NCBI RefSeq assembly: GCF_018459925.1
Contig: NZ_CP075371.1
Location: 310,001 to 374,000, forward strand
Length of the DNA stretch: 64,000 nucleotides
Direction: 5' to 3'
DNA from: Nocardioides aquaticus
Lineage (GTDB): Bacteria; Actinomycetota; Actinomycetes; Propionibacteriales; Nocardioidaceae
In this document: piece after piece, positions 36,894-45,115 of the stretch
How positions within the stretch are numbered: the first letter of the stretch is position 1
Layout of the letters: each line of letters starts with the position of its first letter
The notes under the pieces: model-generated
Seen by the model: only the letters and a program-made list of their open reading frames with translations
What the model was told of the DNA's origin: nothing
Databases searched by the model: none
Position numbers and translations under genes: made by a program

Positions 36894-39800
36894 GTGAATC
36901 GATTCAATCGGGCTCTGAAGACCACGTCCCCCTCCTCCCACGCCCCTCTTCCGGCCGTCCCCCCGGCTGCTCCCACGGCCGCCGTCCGGCGCCGCGCCCT
37001 GCTCGGCGCCGCCGCGGCCGGAACCGGCGCCACCGCCGTGGCGCGCCCGGCGGCCGCGGCCCGGGGCAAGGGCCCGGCGACCCCGGGTGTCGCGCTCGGC
37101 CTGCCGCGGGCGCTGGCGCGCGACTTCGCCCGTCCCGGGCTGGCCACCGCGGCCGGCTTCCGCTGGTGGTGGCCGCACGGCAAGGTCGACCCGGCCGAGA
37201 TCGCCCGCGAGGTCGACCAGGTGGCCGACGCCGGCTTCGGCATCCTCGAGGTCGCCGACGTCACCCACAGCCTGCGCGCCCGGGACATCGAGATCGACCT
37301 CGGCACCCACGGCTGGGGCACCCCGTCCTGGGTGGCCGGGGTCAAGGCCGCCCTGCGCCAGGCCGACCGACGCGGGGTGCGGGTCGACATCACCGTCGGG
37401 CCCTCCTGGCCGGCCGCGGTCTCCACGATCACCCCCGACGACGAGGCCGCCTGTACCGAGCTGGTCCACGGCCGGGCCGACGTGCTCGCCGGCGCGACCT
37501 TCGAGGGCGCCCTGCCCGAGCCCGTGGTGGAGCCCTCGACCTACGCCACGACCCGGACGCTCCTCGCCGTCCAGGCACTCCGCACGCTCGGCCCGGCCGA
37601 CCGGAACGGGCAGCCGCTCGACGCGACCTCGCTGGTCGACCTGACCGACGAGGTCGTCGACGACACGGTGACCTGGACCGCGCCGGCCGAGCCGGCCGAC
37701 GCCACCTGGGTGCTGCTGGCCTACTGGGTCCGCGGCTCCGGCCAGGAGCCCGAGGCGGGGCCTCACACCGACCCCCGCTCCTTCGTCGTCGACCACTTCA
37801 GCGCCGCGGGCTCGCAGGCCGTCGTCGACCTGTGGGAGGACCGCATCCTCGACCCCGCCATGCGGCGCCTGCTGGGCAGGGCCGGCGGCTACCTCTTCGA
37901 GGACTCCCTCGAGATCGAGACCGACGCGACGATCTGGACGCCGCGGCTGCTCGAGGAGTTCGAGCGGCGCGCGGGCTACGACCTGCGGGCCTACCTGCCG
38001 GCGGTGCTCGAGGTGGACGAGAAGTACGTCTTCGTGCTCGACACCCCCACGACCACCCGGGTCCGCGACGACTACAACCAGGTCCTCTCCGACCTCTACC
38101 GCGACCACCACCTGCTCGTGCTGCGCGCCTTCGCGCGCACCCTCGGCATGGGTCTGCGCGTGCAGCCGTACGGCCTCGAGACCGACACCGTCGAGCACGC
38201 CGCACTGCTCGACCAGCCCGAGACCGAGTCGCTGGGGTTCAAGAACCTCGACGACTACCGGGTGATGGCCGGAGGTCGCGACCTCGGCCGTCGCACGGTC
38301 CTGTCCTGCGAGGCCGCGTGCTACTTCGGCGCGGCCTACAGCACCACCTGGGAGCGGGCGCTCAAGACGCTGAACAGCATCATGGCCGCCGGGGTGAACC
38401 AGGCCGTCCTGCACGGCTTCGCCTACGCCGACGCCCCCGGCGTGACCTGGCCGGGGTTCGCCGCGTTCTCGCCCTACTACGACGGCGCCGTCGGCTACGG
38501 CGAGGCCTGGGGCCCGCGCACGCCCCAGTGGCGGCACATGCCCGACGTCGCCGGCTACCTCGCCCGCACCCAGCTGGTCCTGCAGACCGGGCGGCCGACC
38601 TACGACGTCGTGTTCCTGCGCCAGAAGGGGTGGGCCTCCACCGGGATCGGGCCGTTCTGGACCACGCGGGAGGGGGTCCCGATCGGCTGGTCGCACTCCT
38701 TCGTCACCACCGCGCTGCTCGACCTGCCCGGGGTCGAGGTGGAGGACGGGGTGCTCGCCCCGGGCGGCCCGGCGTACAAGGCGATGGTCGTCGGCCCGGA
38801 CCAGTTCCGCGGCCAGGAGCTCACCATCGAGGTCGCGGCCGCCCGTCGGCTGCGCGACTTCGCCGCCGCCGGCCTGCCGGTGGTGCTGCTCGGCGACTGG
38901 ACGCAGGCGCAGCCGGTCGGGCTGGCCCAGGACGGCGAGACCGAGGAGGTCCGCTCCCTGATGGTCGAGGTCATCGCCGCCTCGACCACGCGGGTCGTGA
39001 CGGACCAGTACGACATCCCCGGCGCGCTCGCCGACCTCGGCGTGGCCCGGGACGTGGAGCACGAGTTCTCCGACCTGATGCACGTGCGTCGTCGGGTCGG
39101 GAAGGGGACGAAGGCGGTCGACCTGTACTACCTGGCCAACGCCAAGCATGCCGAGAACCGGCCGCTGAACCCGCTCGCCCAGGACGTCTGGCTCACCGCC
39201 GCGAACCCCGCCGCGGTGCCGGTGCTGCTCGACGCGTGGACCGGGGCGACGACGCCGGTCGCGGTGTGGCAGCGCGAGGGCGACCGGGTGCGGGTCCGGG
39301 TCGACCTGACCGGCGGGCAGTCCACCGTCGTCGCGCTGGTGCCTCCGGCGGGACGCAGGCCGGTCGCGGCGGTCGGCACGGACGCCGACGAGCTGTTCGT
39401 CCGGGGACGCGACCTCGTCGCCCGGACGACGACGGCGGGCCGGGTCTCGGCGACCCGCGCCGGGGGAAGGGTGCTCTCGTCCCGGGTCAAGCGGGTGCGG
39501 GAGCCGGTCGAGCTGACCGGCTGGGACCTCGAGGTCGAGGACTGGCAGCCGGGCGCGACCGCCACGCAGACCACGCGCACCAGGCGCCGGCTGCGGGTCG
39601 AGACCCTCGGCCCCTGGAGCACGCTGCCCGGCCTCGAGGACGTCTCCGGTGTCGGCCGCTACACCACCACTGTCGGCCTCGGTCGCGACTGGACCCCGGA
39701 GGACGGCGCCGTGCTCGACCTCGGCGCCGTCGAGGACACCTTCCGGGTGACGGTCAACGGCAAGGACGTCGGGCCGTGCGACTGGCTGGACCCGCGGGTC

Positions 39801-39977
39801 GACGTCGGGCCGTACCTGCGCAAGGGGCGCAACACGATCGAGGTCGAGGTGACCACCACGCTGCTCAACCGCTTGCGCACGGTCACCCCGGACGTCTACG
39901 GGGTGGCCCCGCGCCAGGCGTACGGGCTGCTGGGCCCGGTGCGGCTGGTGCCGTACGTCGACCGTCGCCTGCGGTGA
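36894..39977 (+). CDS. Secreted GH106-like alpha-L-rhamnosidase
   Basis: 1027 residues. The N-terminus has a long polar region, then VRRRALLGAAAAG (residues 31-43), a likely twin-arginine signal, and Ala-rich cleavage region. Mature protein begins near 60 and has FRWWWPHGKVDPAEI (~89-103), the hallmark start of GH106 rhamnosidases, followed by a large catalytic barrel (YLFEDSLEIE; VLHGFAYADAPGVTWPGFAAFSPYYDG) and C-terminal beta domains including a galactose-binding-like domain (RYTTTVGLG ... FRVTVNGKDVG). It would release L-rhamnose from plant or polysaccharide glycosides outside the cell. Own leaderless promoter and operator. Confidence 0.85.
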   Translation: MNRFNRALKTTSPSSHAPLPAVPPAAPTAAVRRRALLGAAAAGTGATAVARPAAAARGKGPATPGVALGLPRALARDFARPGLATAAGFRWWWPHGKVDPAEIAREVDQVADAGFGILEVADVTHSLRARDIEIDLGTHGWGTPSWVAGVKAALRQADRRGVRVDITVGPSWPAAVSTITPDDEAACTELVHGRADVLAGATFEGALPEPVVEPSTYATTRTLLAVQALRTLGPADRNGQPLDATSLVDLTDEVVDDTVTWTAPAEPADATWVLLAYWVRGSGQEPEAGPHTDPRSFVVDHFSAAGSQAVVDLWEDRILDPAMRRLLGRAGGYLFEDSLEIETDATIWTPRLLEEFERRAGYDLRAYLPAVLEVDEKYVFVLDTPTTTRVRDDYNQVLSDLYRDHHLLVLRAFARTLGMGLRVQPYGLETDTVEHAALLDQPETESLGFKNLDDYRVMAGGRDLGRRTVLSCEAACYFGAAYSTTWERALKTLNSIMAAGVNQAVLHGFAYADAPGVTWPGFAAFSPYYDGAVGYGEAWGPRTPQWRHMPDVAGYLARTQLVLQTGRPTYDVVFLRQKGWASTGIGPFWTTREGVPIGWSHSFVTTALLDLPGVEVEDGVLAPGGPAYKAMVVGPDQFRGQELTIEVAAARRLRDFAAAGLPVVLLGDWTQAQPVGLAQDGETEEVRSLMVEVIAASTTRVVTDQYDIPGALADLGVARDVEHEFSDLMHVRRRVGKGTKAVDLYYLANAKHAENRPLNPLAQDVWLTAANPAAVPVLLDAWTGATTPVAVWQREGDRVRVRVDLTGGQSTVVALVPPAGRRPVAAVGTDADELFVRGRDLVARTTTAGRVSATRAGGRVLSSRVKRVREPVELTGWDLEVEDWQPGATATQTTRTRRRLRVETLGPWSTLPGLEDVSGVGRYTTTVGLGRDWTPEDGAVLDLGAVEDTFRVTVNGKDVGPCDWLDPRVDVGPYLRKGRNTIEVEVTTTLLNRLRTVTPDVYGVAPRQAYGLLGPVRLVPYVDRRLR
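36895..36906. promoter_or_regulatory. LacI-type operator TGAATCGATTCA over the rhamnosidase start codon
   Basis: Perfect 12-bp palindrome that begins inside the GTG start codon, with AA continuing on the right as in TTGAAACCTTTCAA at 26486. Position at about +1 to +13 suits a repressor. Confidence 0.65.
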
Positions 39978-40038
39978 CCTGCTCCGGCCGGACGACGGCC
40001 GGCGCGGGCCCCTTCCGCCGAATGAGAGTGTGGTCACC

Positions 40039-40872
40039 ATGAAGGTCGCCCTGATGGTCACGTGCGTGAACGACGCGATGTTCCCCGACACCGGCAAGGC
40101 GGTCGTCCGGCTCCTGCGGCGGCTCGGGGTCGAGGTGGAGTTCCCGGCCGCCCAGACCTGCTGCGCGCAGCCGATGGTCAACACCGGCTACCTCGACGAG
40201 GCCGTGCCCGTGGTGCGCACCTACGTCGACGCCTTCGCCGGGTACGACGCGGTCGTCACCCCGTCCGGGTCCTGCGCCGGCTCGGCGCGCCACCAGCACG
40301 GGCTGGTCGCCCGACGCTCGGGCGACCCGGCGCTGGAGAGGGCCGTGGCGGACGCGCCGCCGACCTACGAGCTCACCGAGTTCCTGGTCGACGTGCTCGG
40401 CGTGACCGACGTGGGGGCGTACTTCCCGCACCGCGTGACCTACCACCCGACCTGCCACTCGCTGCGGATGCTGGGGGTCGGCGACCGGCCGCGCCGGCTG
40501 CTCGAGAAGGTGCGCGGGATCCGGCTGGCCGAGCTCCCCGGGGCGGCCGAGTGCTGCGGCTTCGGAGGCACCTTCGCGGTCAAGAACGCCGAGACCTCGG
40601 TCGCGATGGGCTCCGACAAGGCCCGCCACGTGCGCGAGACCGGCGCCGAGGTGCTGGTCGCTGGCGACAACTCCTGCCTGATGCACATCGGCGGGCTGCT
40701 CTCGCGCCAGCAGGCCGGGGTGCGGGTGATGCACCTCGCCGAGGTCCTCGCCGCGACCGAGGACGACGCCGATCAGGTCCCCACCGAGCAGCCGGCCGAC
40801 CTGGCCGCGCAGCAGTCGGCAGGGCGTACGGACGCCATCCAGCACGGACTCGAGCAGGGAGCCACCTCGTGA
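40039..40872 (+). CDS. lutA: L-lactate utilisation protein LutA (CCG-domain Fe-S subunit)
   Basis: 277 residues. Two CCG cysteine-rich domains: QTCCAQPM (Cys41-42) and ECCGFGGTF (~172), with further conserved Cys in TPSGSCAG and YHPTCHS; these bind an Fe-S cluster as in heterodisulfide reductase HdrB. LutABC oxidises L-lactate to pyruvate and passes electrons to the respiratory chain. I chose ATG 40039 (MKVALMVTCVNDAMFP fits the family); in-frame GTG 40030 is possible. The stop overlaps lutB (GTGA). Confidence 0.92.
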   Translation: MKVALMVTCVNDAMFPDTGKAVVRLLRRLGVEVEFPAAQTCCAQPMVNTGYLDEAVPVVRTYVDAFAGYDAVVTPSGSCAGSARHQHGLVARRSGDPALERAVADAPPTYELTEFLVDVLGVTDVGAYFPHRVTYHPTCHSLRMLGVGDRPRRLLEKVRGIRLAELPGAAECCGFGGTFAVKNAETSVAMGSDKARHVRETGAEVLVAGDNSCLMHIGGLLSRQQAGVRVMHLAEVLAATEDDADQVPTEQPADLAAQQSAGRTDAIQHGLEQGATS

Positions 40873-42383
40873 GCGCCACCTTCGTCGGCATGCCGCCGTT
40901 CCCGACCGCGGCCCGCCAGGCCCTGGCCGACACCCAGCTGCGCCACAACCTGGCCCACGCCACCGGCACGATCCGCGCCAAGCGCGCCAAGGTGGTCGGC
41001 GAGGTCGAGCACTGGGAGGACCTCCGCCTGGCCGGGGCCGCGGTGAAGGCCCGCGCGCTGGCCGACCTCGAGACCAACCTGGTCCGTCTCGAGGAGTCGC
41101 TGACCGCACAGGGCGCGACCGTGCACTGGGCGCGCGACGCCGCCGAGGCGTGCGAGGTCGTCGCCCGGGTGGCCCGCAGCCACGACGTCGACGAGGTCGT
41201 CAAGGTCAAGTCGATGGCCACCCAGGAGATCGAGCTCAACGAGGCGCTGCAGGCGCAGGGCATCGCCGCCTGGGAGACCGACCTCGCCGAGCTGATCGTC
41301 CAGCTCGGCGACGACCTGCCCAGCCACATCCTGGTGCCGGCGATCCACCGCAACCGCGCCGAGATCCGCGAGATCTTCCGCTCCAAGATGGCCGGCTCCG
41401 GCCGGCCCGCCCCCGACGACCTCACCGACGAGCCCGCCGTGCTCGCCGGGGCGGCCCGCCAGCACCTGCGTGAGAAGTTCCTGCGCGCCAAGGTGGCGGT
41501 GTCCGGGGCCAACTTCGCCGTCGCCGAGACCGGCACCCTGGTGGTCGTCGAGTCCGAGGGCAACGGGCGGATGTGCCTGACGCTGCCGGAGGTGCTGGTC
41601 AGCGTGGTCGGCATCGAGAAGGTGGTGCCGACCTTCGCCGAGCTCGACCCGCTGCTGCGGCTGCTGCCGCGCTCCTCGACCGGCGAGCGGATGAACCCGT
41701 ACACCTCGATGTGGACCGGGGTCACGCCCGGCGACGGCCCGCAGGAGGTGCACGTCGTGCTCGTCGACAACGGGCGCACCCGCGCGCTCGCCGACGAGGT
41801 CGGCCGCCAGGCGCTGCGCTGCATCCGCTGCTCGGCCTGCCTCAACGTGTGCCCGGTCTACGAGCGCACCGGCGGGCACGCGTACGGCTCGGTCTACCCC
41901 GGTCCGATCGGGGCCATCCTGAACCCGCTGATGCGTGGTCAGGGCGACCCCCAGGTCGACTCGCTGCCGTACGCCTCGTCGCTCTGCGGCGCGTGCTTCG
42001 AGGTCTGCCCGGTGCGCATCGACATCCCCGAGGTGCTGGTGCACCTGCGCTCGAAGGTCGTCGACGCCCACCGCGACGACCGGGTGCCGAAGGCGGAGGC
42101 CGTGGCCATGAAGAGCACCGCCTGGGCGTTCACCGACGCGAAGCGGCTGGCGGCGGGCGAGCGGCTGTCCGGCCTGGCCGGGCGGGTCCTGACCCGGGTC
42201 GGCAAGGCCCGGCTGCCCGGTGGGCGGGCGACCGCAGGCCGGTTGCCGGGCCCCGGTGCCGCGTGGACCGGGGCGCGCGACATGCCGGCCCCGCCGCGCG
42301 AGTCGTTCCGGGCGTGGTGGCGCCGTACCGACGGAGGCCGGTCCGAGGGCTCCGGGCAGTCCGAGCAGAAGGGCGGCGAGTGA
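40869..42383 (+). CDS. lutB: L-lactate utilisation protein LutB (4Fe-4S)
   Basis: 504 residues. N-terminal LUD domain (KVKSMATQEIELNEAL; SGANFAVAETGTLVVVESEGN) and two 4Fe-4S sites, CIRCSACLNVCPVY (~318) and CGACFEVCPV (~373), as expected for LutB. The C-terminus is extended by ~90 residues of charged and Gly-rich sequence. GTG start overlaps lutA. In this locus it would complete oxidation of L-lactate derived from rhamnose through RhaEW. Confidence 0.94.
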   Translation: MSATFVGMPPFPTAARQALADTQLRHNLAHATGTIRAKRAKVVGEVEHWEDLRLAGAAVKARALADLETNLVRLEESLTAQGATVHWARDAAEACEVVARVARSHDVDEVVKVKSMATQEIELNEALQAQGIAAWETDLAELIVQLGDDLPSHILVPAIHRNRAEIREIFRSKMAGSGRPAPDDLTDEPAVLAGAARQHLREKFLRAKVAVSGANFAVAETGTLVVVESEGNGRMCLTLPEVLVSVVGIEKVVPTFAELDPLLRLLPRSSTGERMNPYTSMWTGVTPGDGPQEVHVVLVDNGRTRALADEVGRQALRCIRCSACLNVCPVYERTGGHAYGSVYPGPIGAILNPLMRGQGDPQVDSLPYASSLCGACFEVCPVRIDIPEVLVHLRSKVVDAHRDDRVPKAEAVAMKSTAWAFTDAKRLAAGERLSGLAGRVLTRVGKARLPGGRATAGRLPGPGAAWTGARDMPAPPRESFRAWWRRTDGGRSEGSGQSEQKGGE

Positions 42384-42386
42384 CCG

Positions 42387-43031
42387 GTGGTCGAGGAACG
42401 AGTGCAGCGAGTGTCTCGAGACCAGGCGCGGGAGGAGATCCTCGGCCGCGTCCGTGCGGCCCTGGCCGACGTCTCGCCCGAGGACCGGGCAACGCCGGCG
42501 CCGACGCCGCCCCCGGGCGTACGCCTCGAGGGTGACGCGCTGCTGGACCGGTTCGTCGAGCGGGTGGAGGACTACAAGGCGACCGTGCGTCGCTGCGCCC
42601 CCGACGACCTCGCGGCCACCGTCGCCGAGGCGCTCGCGTCCCTGGGCGAGGGTGCGCGTGCGGTGGTGCCGGCCGGCCTCGAGGTGGACGTGCCGGGCGC
42701 CGTCAGCGACGACGCGCTGACCTCCTACGAGCTCGACGACGTCGAGGCCGTGGTCACCGCGGCCCGGGTCGGGATCGCCGAGACCGGGACGATCGTGCTC
42801 GACCACGGACCGGACCAGGGCCGTCGGGCGATCAGCCTCGTGCCCGACCTGCACGTCTGCATCGTGCGCACCGACCAGGTCGTCGCCGACGTCCCCGACG
42901 CCGTCGCGGGGCTGGACCCGACCCGGGCGATGACCTGGATCAGCGGCCCGTCGGCCACCAGCGACATCGAGCTCGACCGGGTCGAGGGCGTGCACGGGCC
43001 GCGGACGCTGCACGTGGTGCTGGTGGGCTGA
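42387..43031 (+). CDS. lutC: L-lactate utilisation protein LutC (LUD domain)
   Basis: Up to 214 residues. LUD-domain features: YELDDVEAVVTAARVGIAETGTIVLDHG and LVPDLHVCIVRTDQVVADVPD, then WISGPSATSDIELDRVEGVHGPRTLHVVLV, all typical of LutC. Start uncertain: GTG 42387, 42402 and 42411 are in frame; the first ~9-12 codons come from a REP-like repeat, and VSRDQAREEILGRV (GTG 42411) looks most like other LutC N-termini. Third gene of lutABC, 3 bp after lutB. No LutR/LldR regulator or lactate permease is adjacent. Confidence 0.9.
   Translation: MVEERVQRVSRDQAREEILGRVRAALADVSPEDRATPAPTPPPGVRLEGDALLDRFVERVEDYKATVRRCAPDDLAATVAEALASLGEGARAVVPAGLEVDVPGAVSDDALTSYELDDVEAVVTAARVGIAETGTIVLDHGPDQGRRAISLVPDLHVCIVRTDQVVADVPDAVAGLDPTRAMTWISGPSATSDIELDRVEGVHGPRTLHVVLVG
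42389..42423 (+). repeat. REP-like palindromic element inside the lutC start region
   Basis: GGTCGAGG ... CGAGTG-CAG-CGAGTG ... TCTCGAGACC. The outer ends GGTC/GACC with GAG/CTC and the inner CGAGTG direct repeat match the GGTCGAGGAGCGAG..TCTCGAGACC elements that are common between actinobacterial genes. Here it lies within the annotated lutC 5' end. Confidence 0.6.
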
Positions 43032-43141
43032 CGGTCCTCGCGGCGCCGTCTGGGCAGCACCACCCGCCCGTCCCCGCCCGCAACCGGCTCTTGCGTCCCC
43101 GGGTGCGGTGAGTCCGCGCGGCGGCCTCGGTCAGCACCGCC

Positions 43142-43717
43142 ATGAGCACCTTCGAGATGACCGGCGCGGCGAGCGCGATGGCGACCGTGGTGAGGGGCGT
43201 GCGTGACGACCAGCTGGGCGGGCCGACGCCCTGCCCGGCGTACCGCGTCGGGGACCTCGCCGAGCACGTCGGCGGCCTGACGGTCGCGTTCGTCCACGCC
43301 GCCCGCAAGACCGATCTGCCGGGGGAGGCCGGTCCGGGCGACGCCGCCCGCCTCGAGGACGGCTGGCGCGACCGCGTCGTGGCCGACCTGGACGAGCTCG
43401 TCGGCGCGTGGCAGGACGCCGACGCCTGGACGGGGACCACGATGGCCGGTCCGGTCGAGATGCCGGCCCCCGCCGCTGCCCTGGTCGTCCTCGACGAGCT
43501 CGTGGTCCACGCCTGGGACCTCGCCGTCGCGACCGGGCAGCCCTACGCACCCGACCCGCTCGACGTCGCCGCCTGCCAGTCCTTCGTCGACCAGTTCGAC
43601 CCGCCCGAGGCCGACGGCGGGTTGTTCGGCCCGCCGGTGCCGGTCGCGCCGGACGCGAGCCCGCTCGACCGGCTCCTCGGCCGGACGGGTCGCGACCCCG
43701 CCTGGCGCCCGGCCTGA
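43142..43717 (+). CDS. DinB-like TIGR03086-family protein (mycothiol-type metalloprotein)
   Basis: 191 residues. The pattern LGGPTPCPAYRVGDLAEHVGG and LDELVVHAWDLAVATGQPY matches the DinB/mycothiol-dependent maleylpyruvate isomerase N-terminal fold, with His residues in AEHVGG and VHAWDLA as likely divalent-metal ligands. Members often act as thiol-dependent transferases or isomerases, but no reaction can be named here. It stands alone between lutC and an MFS gene. Confidence 0.75.
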   Translation: MSTFEMTGAASAMATVVRGVRDDQLGGPTPCPAYRVGDLAEHVGGLTVAFVHAARKTDLPGEAGPGDAARLEDGWRDRVVADLDELVGAWQDADAWTGTTMAGPVEMPAPAAALVVLDELVVHAWDLAVATGQPYAPDPLDVAACQSFVDQFDPPEADGGLFGPPVPVAPDASPLDRLLGRTGRDPAWRPA

Positions 43718-43795
43718 GACACCCCCGAGCGACAGAGACCCATCTCACGCCTCCGGGCGTGGGGCCGGTGGCGGGCGCGGTGCGAAGGTGGGCCG

Positions 43796-45016
43796 GTGGC
43801 GACCACGACCGACACCCGGACCGGGCACCTGCCCGGGACGCCCGCGTACCGGCGCCTGAACGTCGCGATGGTGCTGGTCGGGCTGGCCGCCTTCGGCATC
43901 CTCTACGCCACCCAGCCGATCCTCCCGCAGCTCGGGGACGAGTACGGCGTGGACGCCCCGCGCGCGAGCCTCACCGTCTCCGCGGCGACCGGGGCGCTGG
44001 CCCTGCTGGTCATCCCGGCCACGGCCATCGGGCTGCGGATCGGCCGCGTCCGGACCATCCGGTGGGGACTGCTGGCGGCCGTCGCGCTGACCATGGTCGC
44101 GGCCGCGGCGCCCACGTTCGGCCTCCTCGTCGCCGCCCGCGGCCTGGCCGGGGCCGCGCTGGCCGGCGTCGTCGCGGTCGCGATGGGACACGTCGCCGCC
44201 GAGGTGCACCCCAGCGGGCTGGCCGGCGCGATGGGTCTCTACGTCGCCGGCAACTCCCTGGGCGGGGTCTCGGGCCGGCTGGTGACCTCGGCCGCCGCCG
44301 ACCTCGGCGGCTGGCGGGTCGCGCTGGCGGTGCTCGGCGTCGTCGCCGCGGTCGTGACCGCCCTGGTCTGGCGCTTCACCGAGGACACCGGGCCCGCGCC
44401 CGACGCGGCGCCGGCCCTGACCGCGGACGGCGGGACCGCCGCACGCCCGGGGGTCCTCGCCCTGCTCCGCGAGCCCTCGGTCGTGGCGGTGCTGCTCCTG
44501 CCGTTCGTGCTGATGGGCGGCTTCGTGGCCACCTACAACTACCTGTCGTTCCGGCTGGCCGCCGCGCCGTTCGACCTGCCGGCCGCGGTGGTCGGGCTGG
44601 TGTTCCTGGCCTACCTCGCCGGCACGGTCTCCTCGGCGGTCGCCGGGCGTGCGGCGCAGCGGTACGGTCGCGCCCGCGTGCTCGCGCTCGGCGTCGTGGT
44701 GATGGGCCTCGGCCTTGCCCTGACGCTGCCGGACCGGCTGCCGCTCGTGGTGGCCGGGCTGGTCGTGCTGACCGCCGGGTTCTTCGCCGCCCACGCCGTC
44801 GCCAGCGGGTGGGCGCCGGTGCTCGGCGCCGCCGCTCCCGCGCGCGCCTCGGCGCTCTACGTCGCGATGTACTACGCCGGCTCCAGCCTCTTCGGCGCCC
44901 TGGTCGGGCTGGCCTGGCACGCCGGCGGGTGGGACGCCACCGCCGCCTCGGTCGGGGTGCTGGTGACGCTGGCGCTGCTGCTGGTCGGCGTGGCCGCCCG
45001 CACCCGCCGCGGCTGA
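43796..45016 (+). CDS. MFS transporter (YnfM/Bcr-like exporter)
   Basis: 406 residues with twelve predicted membrane helices. The first half has YATQPILPQLGDEYGVDAPRASLTVSAAT and RGLAGAALAGVVAVAMGHVAAEVH, resembling YnfM-type MFS proteins that expel drugs or metabolites. Substrate unknown. GTG start chosen to include the short cytoplasmic N-terminus. Convergent with the alditol oxidase gene. Confidence 0.85.
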   Translation: MATTTDTRTGHLPGTPAYRRLNVAMVLVGLAAFGILYATQPILPQLGDEYGVDAPRASLTVSAATGALALLVIPATAIGLRIGRVRTIRWGLLAAVALTMVAAAAPTFGLLVAARGLAGAALAGVVAVAMGHVAAEVHPSGLAGAMGLYVAGNSLGGVSGRLVTSAAADLGGWRVALAVLGVVAAVVTALVWRFTEDTGPAPDAAPALTADGGTAARPGVLALLREPSVVAVLLLPFVLMGGFVATYNYLSFRLAAAPFDLPAAVVGLVFLAYLAGTVSSAVAGRAAQRYGRARVLALGVVVMGLGLALTLPDRLPLVVAGLVVLTAGFFAAHAVASGWAPVLGAAAPARASALYVAMYYAGSSLFGALVGLAWHAGGWDATAASVGVLVTLALLLVGVAARTRRG

Positions 45017-45036
45017 GCGGGCACCTGCTCGCGGAC

Positions 45037-45092
45037 CGCGGGACGTCATGCGTCCCGCGCCCGTGCCGAGCGTGCGGACGTATGACGTCCCG
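45037..45092. repeat. Inverted repeat, dispersed family B, copy 2 (possible terminator)
   Basis: CGCGGGACGTCAT (45037-45049) is complemented by ATGACGTCCCG (45082-45092). The left arm also forms its own hairpin, CGCGGGACG-TCATG-CGTCCCGCG (45037-45059). Lies between the convergent MFS and aldO genes, the same context as the copy at 25227. Confidence 0.75.
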
Positions 45093-45115
45093 GGCCCGCC
45101 CGGCCCAGATCGGCG

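Noticed and set aside
36519-40184. Long open frame on the minus strand opposite the rhamnosidase
   Set aside because: Typical antisense shadow in a GC-rich gene: no domain pattern, and the plus-strand gene has clear GH106 motifs, promoter and operator.
42371-42386. Ribosome-binding site fixing the lutC start
   Set aside because: Upstream sequence is weak and the REP-like repeat confuses the signal, so no start could be chosen on that ground.
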